Assembly: GCA_001801575.1 (NCBI GenBank)
Contig: MGYC01000005.1
Coordinates: 1-64,000, forward strand
DNA from: Gammaproteobacteria bacterium RIFCSPHIGHO2_12_FULL_41_20
GTDB taxonomy: Bacteria > Pseudomonadota > Gammaproteobacteria > DSM-16500
Reading direction: 5' to 3'
Length of the DNA stretch: 64,000 nt
A program made the position numbers and the translations under genes. The number at the start of each line of letters is the position of its first letter. The first letter of the stretch is position 1. The notes below the pieces were generated by a model. It had not been told where the DNA came from and made no database searches. It worked only from the letters and a program-made list of their open reading frames with translations. Shown in pieces: positions 49,541-57,969 of the stretch.

Positions 49541-49838
49541 GCATTTCCTCTATGTACACGACAAAAATAATTTTATGTCATCCTGAGCGTCAGCCTGTCA
49601 TCCTGAGCGTCAGCCTGTCATCCTGAGCGTCAGCCTGTCATCCTGAGCGTCAGCCTGTCATCCTGAGCGTCAGCCTGTCATCCTGAGCGTCAGCCTGTCA
49701 TCCTGAGCGTCAGCGAAGGATCAGTGTCCTTGTTAAACGAATTCAAGAAGGACACTGATCCTTCGCTGACGCTCAGGATGACAGGCTGACGCTCAGGATG
49801 ACATAAAATTATTTTTGTCGTGTACATAGGCATTTCCT
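49541..49838. mobile_element. MITE H with tandem units and exact 9-bp target duplication
   Basis: Element 49550–49829 begins CTATGTACACGACAAAAATA and ends with its complement. GCATTTCCT lies exactly on both sides (49541–49549 and 49830–49838). The left arm carries seven 20-bp CATCCTGAGCGTCAG units from 49576 to 49696 and the right arm two, around a central stem GTGTCCTTGTT…. The right duplication overlaps the stop codon of the 49837 hydrolase. Confidence 0.9.
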
Positions 49839-50997
49839 ATGTGCTGTTTTGTATAAACTCCGCTATTTGCTGTGCAAGATACATAAAATCAGGGTTATAG
49901 GTGAGTTCTTTGCGTTGTGTTTTGGTTAAATGATGTTGGTATAGCCAACGATGATATTTTTCTTGAATACGGTTTAATGCGCCATAGCTAGCGGAATTAT
50001 CAGGATGGCTTGCATATAAAAAATCCCCCTCTTTGCCATAATGAATATTTTCTGGAGCAATTGGCATAGAAATATGTGATAAATTTTGAATGTGTAACTC
50101 CGGATATAAGGAGCTACGTAAAGTAATGCGCTTATCTAGATTAGGCATATCTTTAGCAGTGTATAAAATAAATCGATGTTGCGACCCAGGCAAATGTTGA
50201 AAATAACGAATTGCTGTCTCAGGGGCAATGATTTCATCTTCTGCACTACAGGCAATAAAAGTAGGAACAGTGGCATAAGGTTGTGGTGTGTTATGCATAC
50301 TTTGCAGTAGCATATCTAATTCACGGATTGCGTGTAGGGGGATGGACTGATAGCGTACATAGTCGATTTCCTCGTCAATGAGTAACCAATCAATGTGGTT
50401 TTTTAATAAACTTAATCCACGATGAATATGAATGAGCATATTAATCGAATGCAGTAAATCCAAGCAGGGAGCTAAGAGTATTAGTCCGGTAATAGTCGAA
50501 GAAGAATGTAATGCGTGATGTACAGCTAAGGCAGCTCCCATAGAAAAGCCAATAACAAAAGTGTGCTCCACTTCTTCAGCTAATTTTTCTACGCCATAAC
50601 GAACACACTGTAGCCAATCTTGGTGCGAGGTAGATAACATACAACCAGGGGTAATGCCGTGTCCTGGCAATAACATGCCGCGTACTAGGATGCCTTGGCT
50701 TTGTAGATAAGAACCAATATCACGCAAGGAGAAGGGTGAGTCAAACATGCCATGGATGAGTAAAACGCCGTATTTTACTTTTTTATTTGTCTTAGTAGAA
50801 GGAATGGGGTGAGTGGGGTATAGCTCAAAGGGGGTGTTAGCAGTAATGATTCTTTCCGTGTAGGGTTCTCTAAGGTCAAGTCGATGCTGTTTTACTAGGG
50901 TATGACATTGCGTGATATAATCTTGAAACGCAAGCTGTGGATTATGAATCGGATAATTAACAGCAAGTTTTTTTAGCCATGGCTTAGTGTGTAACAT
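49837..50997 (-). CDS. serine alpha/beta hydrolase (S33/carboxylesterase type)
   Basis: 386 residues. 'GVLLIHGMFDSPFSLRDIGSYL' (oxyanion region), 'PGHGITPG', nucleophile G-F-S-M-G in 'VIGFSMGAALAVHHAL', acid in 'ACSAEDEIIAP' and histidine in 'NLSHISMPI'. No signal peptide. The substrate is unknown; lysophospholipase or esterase activity is possible. Its stop codon lies within the target duplication of MITE H, so the last residues could have been altered by that insertion. Confidence 0.8.
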   Translation of the reverse strand: MLHTKPWLKKLAVNYPIHNPQLAFQDYITQCHTLVKQHRLDLREPYTERIITANTPFELYPTHPIPSTKTNKKVKYGVLLIHGMFDSPFSLRDIGSYLQSQGILVRGMLLPGHGITPGCMLSTSHQDWLQCVRYGVEKLAEEVEHTFVIGFSMGAALAVHHALHSSSTITGLILLAPCLDLLHSINMLIHIHRGLSLLKNHIDWLLIDEEIDYVRYQSIPLHAIRELDMLLQSMHNTPQPYATVPTFIACSAEDEIIAPETAIRYFQHLPGSQHRFILYTAKDMPNLDKRITLRSSLYPELHIQNLSHISMPIAPENIHYGKEGDFLYASHPDNSASYGALNRIQEKYHRWLYQHHLTKTQRKELTYNPDFMYLAQQIAEFIQNST

Positions 50998-51072
50998 AAG
51001 ATAAATTTATTATACTCTCAATGATGGATAAAATTATTGCTAAAAATAGGTGATTTAAGCAAGTACTTTATT

Positions 51073-51283
51073 CGTCACGTTCTATATACACGACAAAAAT
51101 AACTTTATGTCATCCTATAATTCTGATGGGTGTCATCCTGAACCCTTCGCTTCGCTCTAGGGTAAACTCCGTGAAGGATCTATTTAATCAACCAGATAGA
51201 TCTTTCGCAGAGTTTACCCTAGAGCGAAGCGAAGGGCTCAAGATGACATAAAGTTATTTTTGTCGTGTACATAGCATCGCGTT
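51073..51283. mobile_element. MITE I (ends like H, decayed 9-bp duplication)
   Basis: Element 51082–51274 begins CTATATACACGACAAAAATA and ends with TATTTTTGTCGTGTACATAG. Flanks CGTCACGTT and CATCGCGTT match at 7 of 9, and both differences are transitions. The interior is a palindrome with CCTTCGCTTCGCTCTAGGG and its complement, and differs from H apart from the CATCCT core. Confidence 0.82.
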
Positions 51284-51330
51284 AATAGATAATTGTACTT
51301 TCGCTTGTGTAATGAAATAATAACAGCATT

Positions 51331-51714
51331 ATGTCATTAATGCGCTTATCTCTGTTTCTATATTTATTTTGCCTGAGCTGGCGAGTTTTTGCTGCGAGCG
51401 ATGACAGTGTCGGAGCCATGGCAGCCAATTTAATGGAGCCTGTTGTTGTCATTGCCAATTTTGTTAATAGTGCTTGTATCGTGATTGGCGGTACATTTAT
51501 TTTTTCTGGCATTATTAAATATATGCAACACCGTGTTAACCCATTAGCAGTGCCGATTGGGACAGTGGTTTTTATGTTTGTTGGGGGTGTGGTCTTGCTT
51601 TGCTTGCCACTCGCTTATATCCTATCTGAGGAAGGGCAGCCTCCTTATGTACAGACGCAATCAACGACTGAGAATACTAATAAAAACACAAATACACCAC
51701 AACAGGGGTCATAG
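51331..51714 (+). CDS. IcmD/DotP-like type IV secretion membrane protein (candidate)
   Basis: 127 residues: signal-like N-terminus, then 'MAANLMEPVVVIANFVNSACIVIG' and 'FSGIIKYMQHRVNPLAVPIGTVVF', a second membrane segment, and a Thr/Asn/Gln-rich tail. The '(K)xxQHxxNPxxxPIGT' stretch between two membrane helices is the pattern of IcmD/DotP in Legionella ('K..QHKDNP…PVGT'). Overall identity is not strong by eye, so it may be a paralogue rather than the core subunit. A lipoprotein gene follows 12 bp downstream. Confidence 0.5.
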   Translation: MSLMRLSLFLYLFCLSWRVFAASDDSVGAMAANLMEPVVVIANFVNSACIVIGGTFIFSGIIKYMQHRVNPLAVPIGTVVFMFVGGVVLLCLPLAYILSEEGQPPYVQTQSTTENTNKNTNTPQQGS

Positions 51715-51726
51715 GGTCTGTTTACA

Positions 51727-52182
51727 ATGATGCAGCGATTTTTTATCCTTTATTTTTTATTGCCCATAGTTACTTTTTTTTTAATGGGATGCCAACCAAA
51801 GTTAACTTATTCCTATCTTATGACGCATCCTGCTGCGTTAGAAAAGCAGGTTATGTATTGTCAACGTATCACTGACCCGGACAATACAGATTGCAGAACA
51901 GCGCTGCGCGCCATGACGGATTTTATGACGTTAGCACGCGAGCAACAATTTGATCCAGAAAGATTTGGTAAGAAAATTATGCAAGCAGAAGAGGCTTGCG
52001 TGGAGACACGAGAAAATATGCTGCAGGCAAGACAACATTATGAAACGGTACAGAATAAGCAGAATATAGCGGATGTAGATAAACTTAAAGAATACTATCA
52101 TGTAGCGCAACGTGCTTATCAGATACAACGTGAGCAAGTCCATATTCTTCTTGCAGTGGTATCTCTATCTAGTCCAGAGTAG
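51727..52182 (+). CDS. putative lipoprotein (EexN-like)
   Basis: 151 residues. The lipobox L-M-G-C is at residues 19–22 after a hydrophobic signal. The mature N-terminus 'YLMTHPAALEKQVMYCQ' followed by 'CRTAL' resembles EexN-family entry-exclusion lipoproteins of type IV systems (a Cys pair plus HP-x-x-L). The rest is a coiled-coil-like helix. It lies 12 bp after the IcmD-like gene, so the pair may be a small T4SS-related module. Confidence 0.55.
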   Translation: MMQRFFILYFLLPIVTFFLMGCQPKLTYSYLMTHPAALEKQVMYCQRITDPDNTDCRTALRAMTDFMTLAREQQFDPERFGKKIMQAEEACVETRENMLQARQHYETVQNKQNIADVDKLKEYYHVAQRAYQIQREQVHILLAVVSLSSPE

Positions 52183-52233
52183 GCAGGAATTCTCGGTCTA
52201 TTCTTTATTCACCGAGAATTCCTGCAGAGTAGG
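52175..52233. mobile_element. 41-bp deletion derivative E with exact 9-bp target duplication
   Basis: Element 52184–52224 has 14-bp perfect arms (CAGGAATTCTCGGT and complement) and equals the end of hairpin A joined to 27 bases of its other arm. CAGAGTAGG lies exactly on both sides (52175–52183 and 52225–52233). The left duplication overlaps the stop codon of the lipoprotein gene. Confidence 0.9.
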
Positions 52234-52301
52234 AGAGTTCTACGCGCTTAGCTGCTACAGCTTTCAGGTAGATACGTTATTCTAACTAAGAATTTTCTCG
52301 A

Positions 52302-52772
52302 TTATCCGCGGTGATAAGGGTGGTTTGTTAAGATGCTCCATGCACGATAAAGTTGTTCTACGACAATAATACGCACTAAGGCATGCGGGAAGGTTAACGG
52401 CGATAGCGACCAAGTTTGCTGTGCACGTTGTAAGCACATGGGCGATAAACCATCGGGGCCACCAATGAGCAGATCAAGATTTCTACCTTGTTGATTTCTG
52501 TGTACCAGCTGTTCAGTTAATTGCTCTGTTGACCATAATTTACCTTTAACATCGAGAGCAATCACATCATGATGCGGATGAATAGCTAGCAGCATTTTTT
52601 CGCCTTCGCGTTGTATAATGCGGGTGATATCAGTATGTTTGGCACGTTTTTCTGCGGGAACTTCTACTAATTCAATAGTAAATGTCGGTGGAAAGCGCTT
52701 ATGATATTCGTAGAATCCTTCTTGTACCCATATCGGTATCTTGTGGGTAATGGTGAGTAATCGTATGCGCAT
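52302..52772 (-). CDS. rlmH: 23S rRNA pseudouridine-1915 methyltransferase RlmH
   Basis: 156 residues, SPOUT fold: 'HHDVIALDVKGKLWSTEQL', 'DLLIGGPDGLSP' and 'HALVRIIVVEQLYRAWSILTNHPYHR' at the C-terminus. It methylates m3Psi1915. The gene lies just after rsfS, in the usual order. Confidence 0.96.
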   Translation of the reverse strand: MRIRLLTITHKIPIWVQEGFYEYHKRFPPTFTIELVEVPAEKRAKHTDITRIIQREGEKMLLAIHPHHDVIALDVKGKLWSTEQLTEQLVHRNQQGRNLDLLIGGPDGLSPMCLQRAQQTWSLSPLTFPHALVRIIVVEQLYRAWSILTNHPYHRG

Positions 52773-52777
52773 TTTTT

Positions 52778-53128
52778 CTATCTACTTTGTTGTTCTCTTG
52801 CTGTTTTTATCGGTTCCCATAAGTCTTCAAGATTGTAAAACTCTCTAGCAGTAGGCAACATGACATGAATGATGACAGCACCTAAATCTACTAATACCCA
52901 TTCTGATTCTCGCTCGCCCTCCATCTTGATATAAGTTACAGCCTGTTGCTTGGCTTTTTTAACAATGGCTTCTGCCAACGATTTCACGTGACGGGTAGAG
53001 CGGCCACTACAAATAATCATATAATCGGTAATACTAGTAAGAGGTCTGACATCATAGGTAATAAGATTAATAGCCTGTAAATCATTTAATGCGGTTATTG
53101 CTAAGGTTTGTAATTCTTCACTCTGCAT
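52778..53128 (-). CDS. rsfS: ribosomal silencing factor RsfS
   Basis: About 116 residues: 'DYMIICSGRSTRHVKSLAEAI' and 'WVLVDLGAVIIHVMLPTAREFYNLEDLW', typical of the RsfS/Iojap family that blocks subunit joining on L14. The start at 53128 (MQSEELQ) follows the nadD stop closely. Confidence 0.95.
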   Translation of the reverse strand: MQSEELQTLAITALNDLQAINLITYDVRPLTSITDYMIICSGRSTRHVKSLAEAIVKKAKQQAVTYIKMEGERESEWVLVDLGAVIIHVMLPTAREFYNLEDLWEPIKTAREQQSR

Positions 53129-53130
53129 AA

Positions 53131-53787
53131 TCATACTCGTGTAATGCTGTAAATGCCTTGTTGTTGGATATAGTCATACACACTCTCTGGCAATAAATAC
53201 CGTGGATTTTTACCCATGGCAATCTGTTTTCGAATGTCTGTAGCAGAAATATCCAATGATGTGACAGGATGCAATAGTATATACCCACCCAGGCTGGTAT
53301 AAATAGCAGATACTTCAGTCTGTAGGCGTTCCTTGACAAGGTCAGCAATAATGCCTGTATGTGGTAGCTGATACTGTGGGCGGTGTGCAACGATTAGATG
53401 AGACAAATTAATGATTTCCTCCCAACGATGCCAGCTAGAAAAATGCAAAAAAGCATCGATACCAAGCAATAAGCATAATGGGGTATTGGTTAGCTCTTTA
53501 CGTAATTCAATAAGGGTATCAATCATAAAAGAGGGATCTTTACGGCGTATTTCTTGTGCATCCACATGAAAATGCGGTTCTGTAGCAATGGCTTTTTTAA
53601 CCATAGCTAAACGTTGCTCTGGTGATGCAGAAGGCAATTTGCGATGTACAGGTTGATAGCAAGGGACAAAGCGTACTTCCGCTAAATCCATGGCATTGTG
53701 TAGCTCTAATGCCATGCGTAAATGACCAAAGTGTATAGGGTCGAAGGTGCCGCCTAAAATCCCTACTGCTTGGTGTAAATGGTACAT
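53131..53787 (-). CDS. nadD: nicotinate-nucleotide adenylyltransferase
   Basis: About 218 residues from MYHLHQAVGILGGTFDPIHFGHLRM, which carries the HxGH (HFGH) nucleotidyltransferase motif. The C-terminal 'DISATDIRKQIAMG' is the ISSTxIR motif. It adenylylates NaMN to NaAD. The frame extends upstream to 53859, but that part is not conserved. It shares its pathway with PncC at 36954. Confidence 0.95.
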   Translation of the reverse strand: MYHLHQAVGILGGTFDPIHFGHLRMALELHNAMDLAEVRFVPCYQPVHRKLPSASPEQRLAMVKKAIATEPHFHVDAQEIRRKDPSFMIDTLIELRKELTNTPLCLLLGIDAFLHFSSWHRWEEIINLSHLIVAHRPQYQLPHTGIIADLVKERLQTEVSAIYTSLGGYILLHPVTSLDISATDIRKQIAMGKNPRYLLPESVYDYIQQQGIYSITRV

Positions 53788-53814
53788 AGTTGCTACCTTG
53801 TTCACGTGTATACA

Positions 53815-53873
53815 ATCAATCGCCAGGAGTGCTGCTGAATAAAGGATAACGAGTAGCACTCCTGATCAACTAC
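53815..53873. mobile_element. 41-bp deletion derivative N, decayed duplication
   Basis: Element 53824–53864: CAGGAGTGCT at one end and AGCACTCCTG at the other, with 'GCTGAATAAAGG' inside, matching the arm pattern of hairpins A–C. It is 41 bp long, like element E. Flanks ATCAATCGC and ATCAACTAC agree at 6 of 9, and all three differences are transitions. Confidence 0.65.
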
Positions 53874-53880
53874 CGTTTCT

Positions 53881-53952
53881 AGGATTATAGCAGGATACTG
53901 AGGGTACATTAATCTTTTGCAGTTTGTTCAGGAGTATCCTGGCTATTATCCT
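53881..53952. repeat. imperfect hairpin between nadD and holA
   Basis: AGGATTATAGCAGGATACT (53881–53899) pairs with a complement at 53933–53952, with one mismatch and one indel, around a 33-nt loop. No flanking duplication. It may be a further degraded palindromic element or a terminator. Confidence 0.55.
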
Positions 53953-53960
53953 GCATAAGC

Positions 53961-54929
53961 TCAGGATGGCAACTGAATCAACTTTGCCATAGCCTCCCAT
54001 GGATCTCCTGGCTCTACACCTTTAATGATACGATCAATGTGTGCTGCAGCTAATAACCGTTGCCAGTAGTCTTGCACACAGTATTTTTTTAATAACCGTT
54101 GAACCCCTGTGTGACGACGTGCAGGAAATAGCATGATGCGTTGTTCTTGTGTGCAAGTGGCTAGCATACGTAATTCACGCGTGATGGCCCACAATACTAA
54201 TGTAGGTTCAACACCCTCTGCACATAAGGAATCTAAAATGCATAATGCACGCGCAGGATTTTCTAGCATGTTTTCAGCAAAATCAAAAATTGTAAATTGA
54301 GTTGCTTCCGTCAAGACAGAGGCAAGTACTTGTTCATCGATAGGATTGGGTAATTGCATTAACGCTAGTTTCTCTAGAGTTTGTGCGGTTGCAGATAAGT
54401 TACCTTCTGTGCTCGCAGCAAGTAAATTAATAGCTGTTGTTGTTAGCGTGAGTTGATGCGATTTGGCGCGCTGGCTAATCCATTGTGGCAGTGCGTTGCG
54501 GAATGGCGGCCAGAGAGGAATAACAACGCCCGTTTTTTCTAGCGCTTGTAGCCAGGATTTTTTTTCTAGTTTTTTGTCTAGTTTGCTTAAACGTAATAGC
54601 AAAATACTATCTGGCAATGGGTGTTGAGCGTAGTTTTCTAAGCGTTTTCCTGTGGTTTGCAGTATGTTAATATCTGTCGCGTCAACGTCTAAAAACCGCT
54701 TAGTTTGAAACAAGGATACAGAATAAATAGCATTAAAAACACTTTCCCAATCAGTTTCGGCATTAATAAAGAATCGCTGATATTCTGTAAATCCCGCATG
54801 ATTAGCCTTATTGCGAATAGCTGCACAAACTTCTTGTTTCAATAGTAATTCATCACTGCTGATAACATAAATAGGCGCAAGTTGTTTTGATTGTAAATGG
54901 CGATCAAGTTGATAGCCGGGTAATCTCAT
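53961..54929 (-). CDS. holA: DNA polymerase III subunit delta
   Basis: 322 residues: 'APIYVISSDELLLKQEVC' (N-terminal AAA-like), 'LRLSKLDKKLEKKSWL', 'QTLEKLAL' and 'GDPWEAMAKLIQ'. It is the clamp-loader wrench. The start overlaps the lptE stop by 4 bp, keeping the leuS–lptE–holA–nadD order. Confidence 0.93.
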   Translation of the reverse strand: MRLPGYQLDRHLQSKQLAPIYVISSDELLLKQEVCAAIRNKANHAGFTEYQRFFINAETDWESVFNAIYSVSLFQTKRFLDVDATDINILQTTGKRLENYAQHPLPDSILLLRLSKLDKKLEKKSWLQALEKTGVVIPLWPPFRNALPQWISQRAKSHQLTLTTTAINLLAASTEGNLSATAQTLEKLALMQLPNPIDEQVLASVLTEATQFTIFDFAENMLENPARALCILDSLCAEGVEPTLVLWAITRELRMLATCTQEQRIMLFPARRHTGVQRLLKKYCVQDYWQRLLAAAHIDRIIKGVEPGDPWEAMAKLIQLPS

Positions 54930-55468
54930 TGTGTAATCGGCGTAGATATCGCCGCCTTGTTAACGACGGTGGTAATTTCCTTGCCTGCTAATCGATTGAT
55001 TATATCGGAGGCGACAGCTTTACGCATACTTTCATATAGCAAAGAGGTTTGATTACCACTAGCTAGAATTTGATTGGATTGTACAGTTAATGTGGCATTT
55101 TTTGTCACGGTTTGGGATGGAGACAGAATCAAGCCCTGTGGATTGGTAACCTGGAAAATGACACTGTAGGTCAAAGTATATTGACGAGTTTGTTGTGTAC
55201 CACTCACGCTAAGTAACTGCTGTCCTACATCTTCGTGTAGGATTTCTAACACTGTTTTTGCTTCCTGTTCTGTAGAGACCAAGGTAACATGCGACATCTT
55301 TAAGTAGTCACGTAAGTAACGTGTTAATTGACCATAGGGGTCTGGTGTTTTTATATAAAGCTGTTGTAGTGGTGGAGCAAGTACTGGAGGTTGTTTTAAA
55401 TGAAAACGACAACCTGTTGCTATGCAGCAAAATGTGAGAATACAAAATATATATTTAATATTGAGCAT
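54926..55468 (-). CDS. lptE: LPS-assembly lipoprotein LptE
   Basis: 180 residues with lipobox 'IATGC' at residues 16–20 and a beta-rich domain ('YIKTPDPYGQLTRYLRDYL', 'QYTLTYSVIFQV'). LptE plugs LptD at the outer membrane. It lies between leuS and holA, as in other gammaproteobacteria. Identity is set mainly by position and the lipobox. Confidence 0.88.
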   Translation of the reverse strand: MLNIKYIFCILTFCCIATGCRFHLKQPPVLAPPLQQLYIKTPDPYGQLTRYLRDYLKMSHVTLVSTEQEAKTVLEILHEDVGQQLLSVSGTQQTRQYTLTYSVIFQVTNPQGLILSPSQTVTKNATLTVQSNQILASGNQTSLLYESMRKAVASDIINRLAGKEITTVVNKAAISTPITQ

Positions 55469-55482
55469 AAATAATGAACCTT

Positions 55483-57960
55483 TTACTCCCTCGTTACAAT
55501 ATTAATTAATTTTCCTGGTACAGTAATCATTTTTTTAATTGTCTTTCCCTGTATGCTTTGTTGTATACGCGGGTCTTGTTTTACGGTTTTTTCTAAATCG
55601 GTTTGTTCCATAGTGGCGGGTAAACGCAATCGGCTGCGTAGTTTACCATTAACTTGGATAACCCATTCTATGGTCTGTGCAGTAATAGTCATAGCGCTCG
55701 GTTTGGGCCAGGGCGCATTGATAATGTCATCTGGGTAATGCAAGTCATGCCAAAGCTGTTGTGTAATATGTGGCGTGATAGGCGCGAGTAAGCGCAATAG
55801 AATGCCGAATCCATTGTGGAGCAGATATGGATAAATATCTTCCTCCGTAGAAACATGAGGCAGCTTGGTCAACATATTTAAGATTTTCATGCAGCTTGAG
55901 ACCACAGTGTTAAACTGCTGGCGTTCATAATCATATTTGATTTGATCGAGAATTTCGTACAGCTGACGATAAGCTTCGCGTTGCTCTTGAGTCACCTTTT
56001 CCCATGCGATATCAGTATAAGTGTTACTCGAGTGATTTTGTTTACGGATGAGTGCGTGTTGCTCATAACCAAAGGCCCAGAGACGTTTGAGAAAACGATA
56101 GGCACCTTCTACCCCGCTATCTGACCACTCCAAGCTTTGCTCCGGAGGTGCTGCAAAAATAACGAATAAGCGTACTGTATCAGCACCGTAACGTTGAATT
56201 AATTGTTGTGGGTCAACTACATTGTCCTTGGATTTAGACATTTTTATGCCATTATTTAATACCATGCCTTGTGTTAGTAAACGGGTAAAGGGTTCATTGG
56301 AATTAAGTAAGCCTTCATCACGCAATAACTTATGCATAAAACGTGCATACAGCAGATGCAGAATGGCATGCTCAATACCACCTATATATTGGTCGACTGG
56401 TAACCAGTAATTTGCACGTCCATCCAACATGGCTTGATCCTGCTTTTTACAAGTGAAGCGTGCGTAATACCAAGAAGATTCAAAGAAAGTATCCAAGGTA
56501 TCAGTTTCACGCTCGGCTGTTTTGCCGCAAGTAGGACATGTGGTCTGATAAAAATCAGGCATCGCTTTAATTGGCGATAATACGCCATCAAATTTCACGG
56601 TCTCGGGGAGTATTACTGGTAACTCAGGTGCAGCGACAGGGCCGCAGTGAGCACAGTAAATAATCGGGATGGGTGTACCCCAATAACGTTGCCGGGAAAT
56701 ACTCCAGTCACGTAAGCGATAACGCACGCTTATTTTACCTAACTGCTGTTTTTCTAGAAAATGCGCAATAGTATGCATAGCAGTGTGTGAGTCAAGACCG
56801 TTAAATTGTGCAGAATGAATTAATGTGCCATCGTTGGTCCAAGCGCCTTGGGTAAAATCCCAGGTTTTATTATGCGCGGGTTGAATGACTTGTTTTAATG
56901 GGAGATGGTATTTATTGGCAAACTCGAAATCACGTTGATCATGTGCTGGCACAGCCATGACCGCCCCTGAGCCATACTCCATTAATACAAAGTTAGCTAC
57001 CCAAATCGGTAGGACAGCTTGGGTGATGGGATGCTGCGCAAATAATCCAGTAGCTACACCGCGTTTTTCCATGGTGGCTAAGTCAGCTTCGGCCAATTTA
57101 GTGTGTCGGCATTCGTCGATAAACTTTTGTAATTCAGTATTGGCTGTGGCAGCAAGCTTAGCTAAAGGGTGTTGTGGGGCAATTGCAATATAAGTTACAC
57201 CAAATAAAGTATCGGGTCGCGTGGTGTAAATAGTAAGCGGTTCGTGATTTTTTACTTGAAATACGAGGTCAATGCCTTGTGAACGACCAATCCAATTGCG
57301 TTGCATGGTTTTTACTTGTTCTGGCCAATGGGTTAGCTTATCTAAGTCAGCAAGTAGTTCTTCTGCATAGGCAGTAATCTTTAAGAACCACAAGGGGATT
57401 TCACGACGCTCAACAATAGCGCCTGAACGCCAACCACGGCCATTAATGACTTGCTCATTCGCTAATACAGTGTGATCGATGGGATCCCAATTTACTTCGG
57501 CATTTTTTTTGTATACTAATCCCTTAGCAAATAAGCGTAAGAAAAACCATTGCTCCCAGCGATAATAATGGGGATCACAGGTGGTAATTTCGCGGCTCCA
57601 GTCATATGCAAAACCCAGTTGCAACATTTGTTGTCGCATATAGGCAATATTTTCATAAGTCCACTTGGCTGGGGGAATATTATTTTTAATTGCAGCATTT
57701 TCAGCCGGTAAGCCAAATGCATCCCAACCCATGGGTTGCAACACGTTTTTACCTTGCATGCGCTGATAGCGACTAATGACATCACCAATAGTATAATTAC
57801 GCACATGCCCCATGTGTAAGCGACCACTAGGGTAGGGGAACATAGATAGGCAATAGAATTTTTCTTTATTTAAATCTTCAGTGACTTGAAAACTATTTTT
57901 TTCCTGCCAGTACTGTTGAAGTGATGCTTCAATCTCTTGGGGTTTATATTGTTCTTCCAT
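55483..57960 (-). CDS. leuS: leucine–tRNA ligase
   Basis: 825 residues. HIGH motif in '[17 protein letters not shown]', editing domain '[17 protein letters not shown]', KMSKS in '[16 protein letters not shown]', and zinc-like cysteines in 'YCAHCGP…CPTCGK'. The C-terminus is '[21 protein letters not shown]'. It lies 15 bp before lptE. Confidence 0.97.
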   Translation of the reverse strand: MEEQYKPQEIEASLQQYWQEKNSFQVTEDLNKEKFYCLSMFPYPSGRLHMGHVRNYTIGDVISRYQRMQGKNVLQPMGWDAFGLPAENAAIKNNIPPAKWTYENIAYMRQQMLQLGFAYDWSREITTCDPHYYRWEQWFFLRLFAKGLVYKKNAEVNWDPIDHTVLANEQVINGRGWRSGAIVERREIPLWFLKITAYAEELLADLDKLTHWPEQVKTMQRNWIGRSQGIDLVFQVKNHEPLTIYTTRPDTLFGVTYIAIAPQHPLAKLAATANTELQKFIDECRHTKLAEADLATMEKRGVATGLFAQHPITQAVLPIWVANFVLMEYGSGAVMAVPAHDQRDFEFANKYHLPLKQVIQPAHNKTWDFTQGAWTNDGTLIHSAQFNGLDSHTAMHTIAHFLEKQQLGKISVRYRLRDWSISRQRYWGTPIPIIYCAHCGPVAAPELPVILPETVKFDGVLSPIKAMPDFYQTTCPTCGKTAERETDTLDTFFESSWYYARFTCKKQDQAMLDGRANYWLPVDQYIGGIEHAILHLLYARFMHKLLRDEGLLNSNEPFTRLLTQGMVLNNGIKMSKSKDNVVDPQQLIQRYGADTVRLFVIFAAPPEQSLEWSDSGVEGAYRFLKRLWAFGYEQHALIRKQNHSSNTYTDIAWEKVTQEQREAYRQLYEILDQIKYDYERQQFNTVVSSCMKILNMLTKLPHVSTEEDIYPYLLHNGFGILLRLLAPITPHITQQLWHDLHYPDDIINAPWPKPSAMTITAQTIEWVIQVNGKLRSRLRLPATMEQTDLEKTVKQDPRIQQSIQGKTIKKMITVPGKLINIVTRE

Positions 57961-57969
57961 TAAGAGATC

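Noticed and set aside
49576-49715. Seven-unit array near 49.6 kb as CRISPR or minisatellite alone
   Set aside because: It is one arm of a hairpin element with flanking 9-bp duplication, which explains it better.
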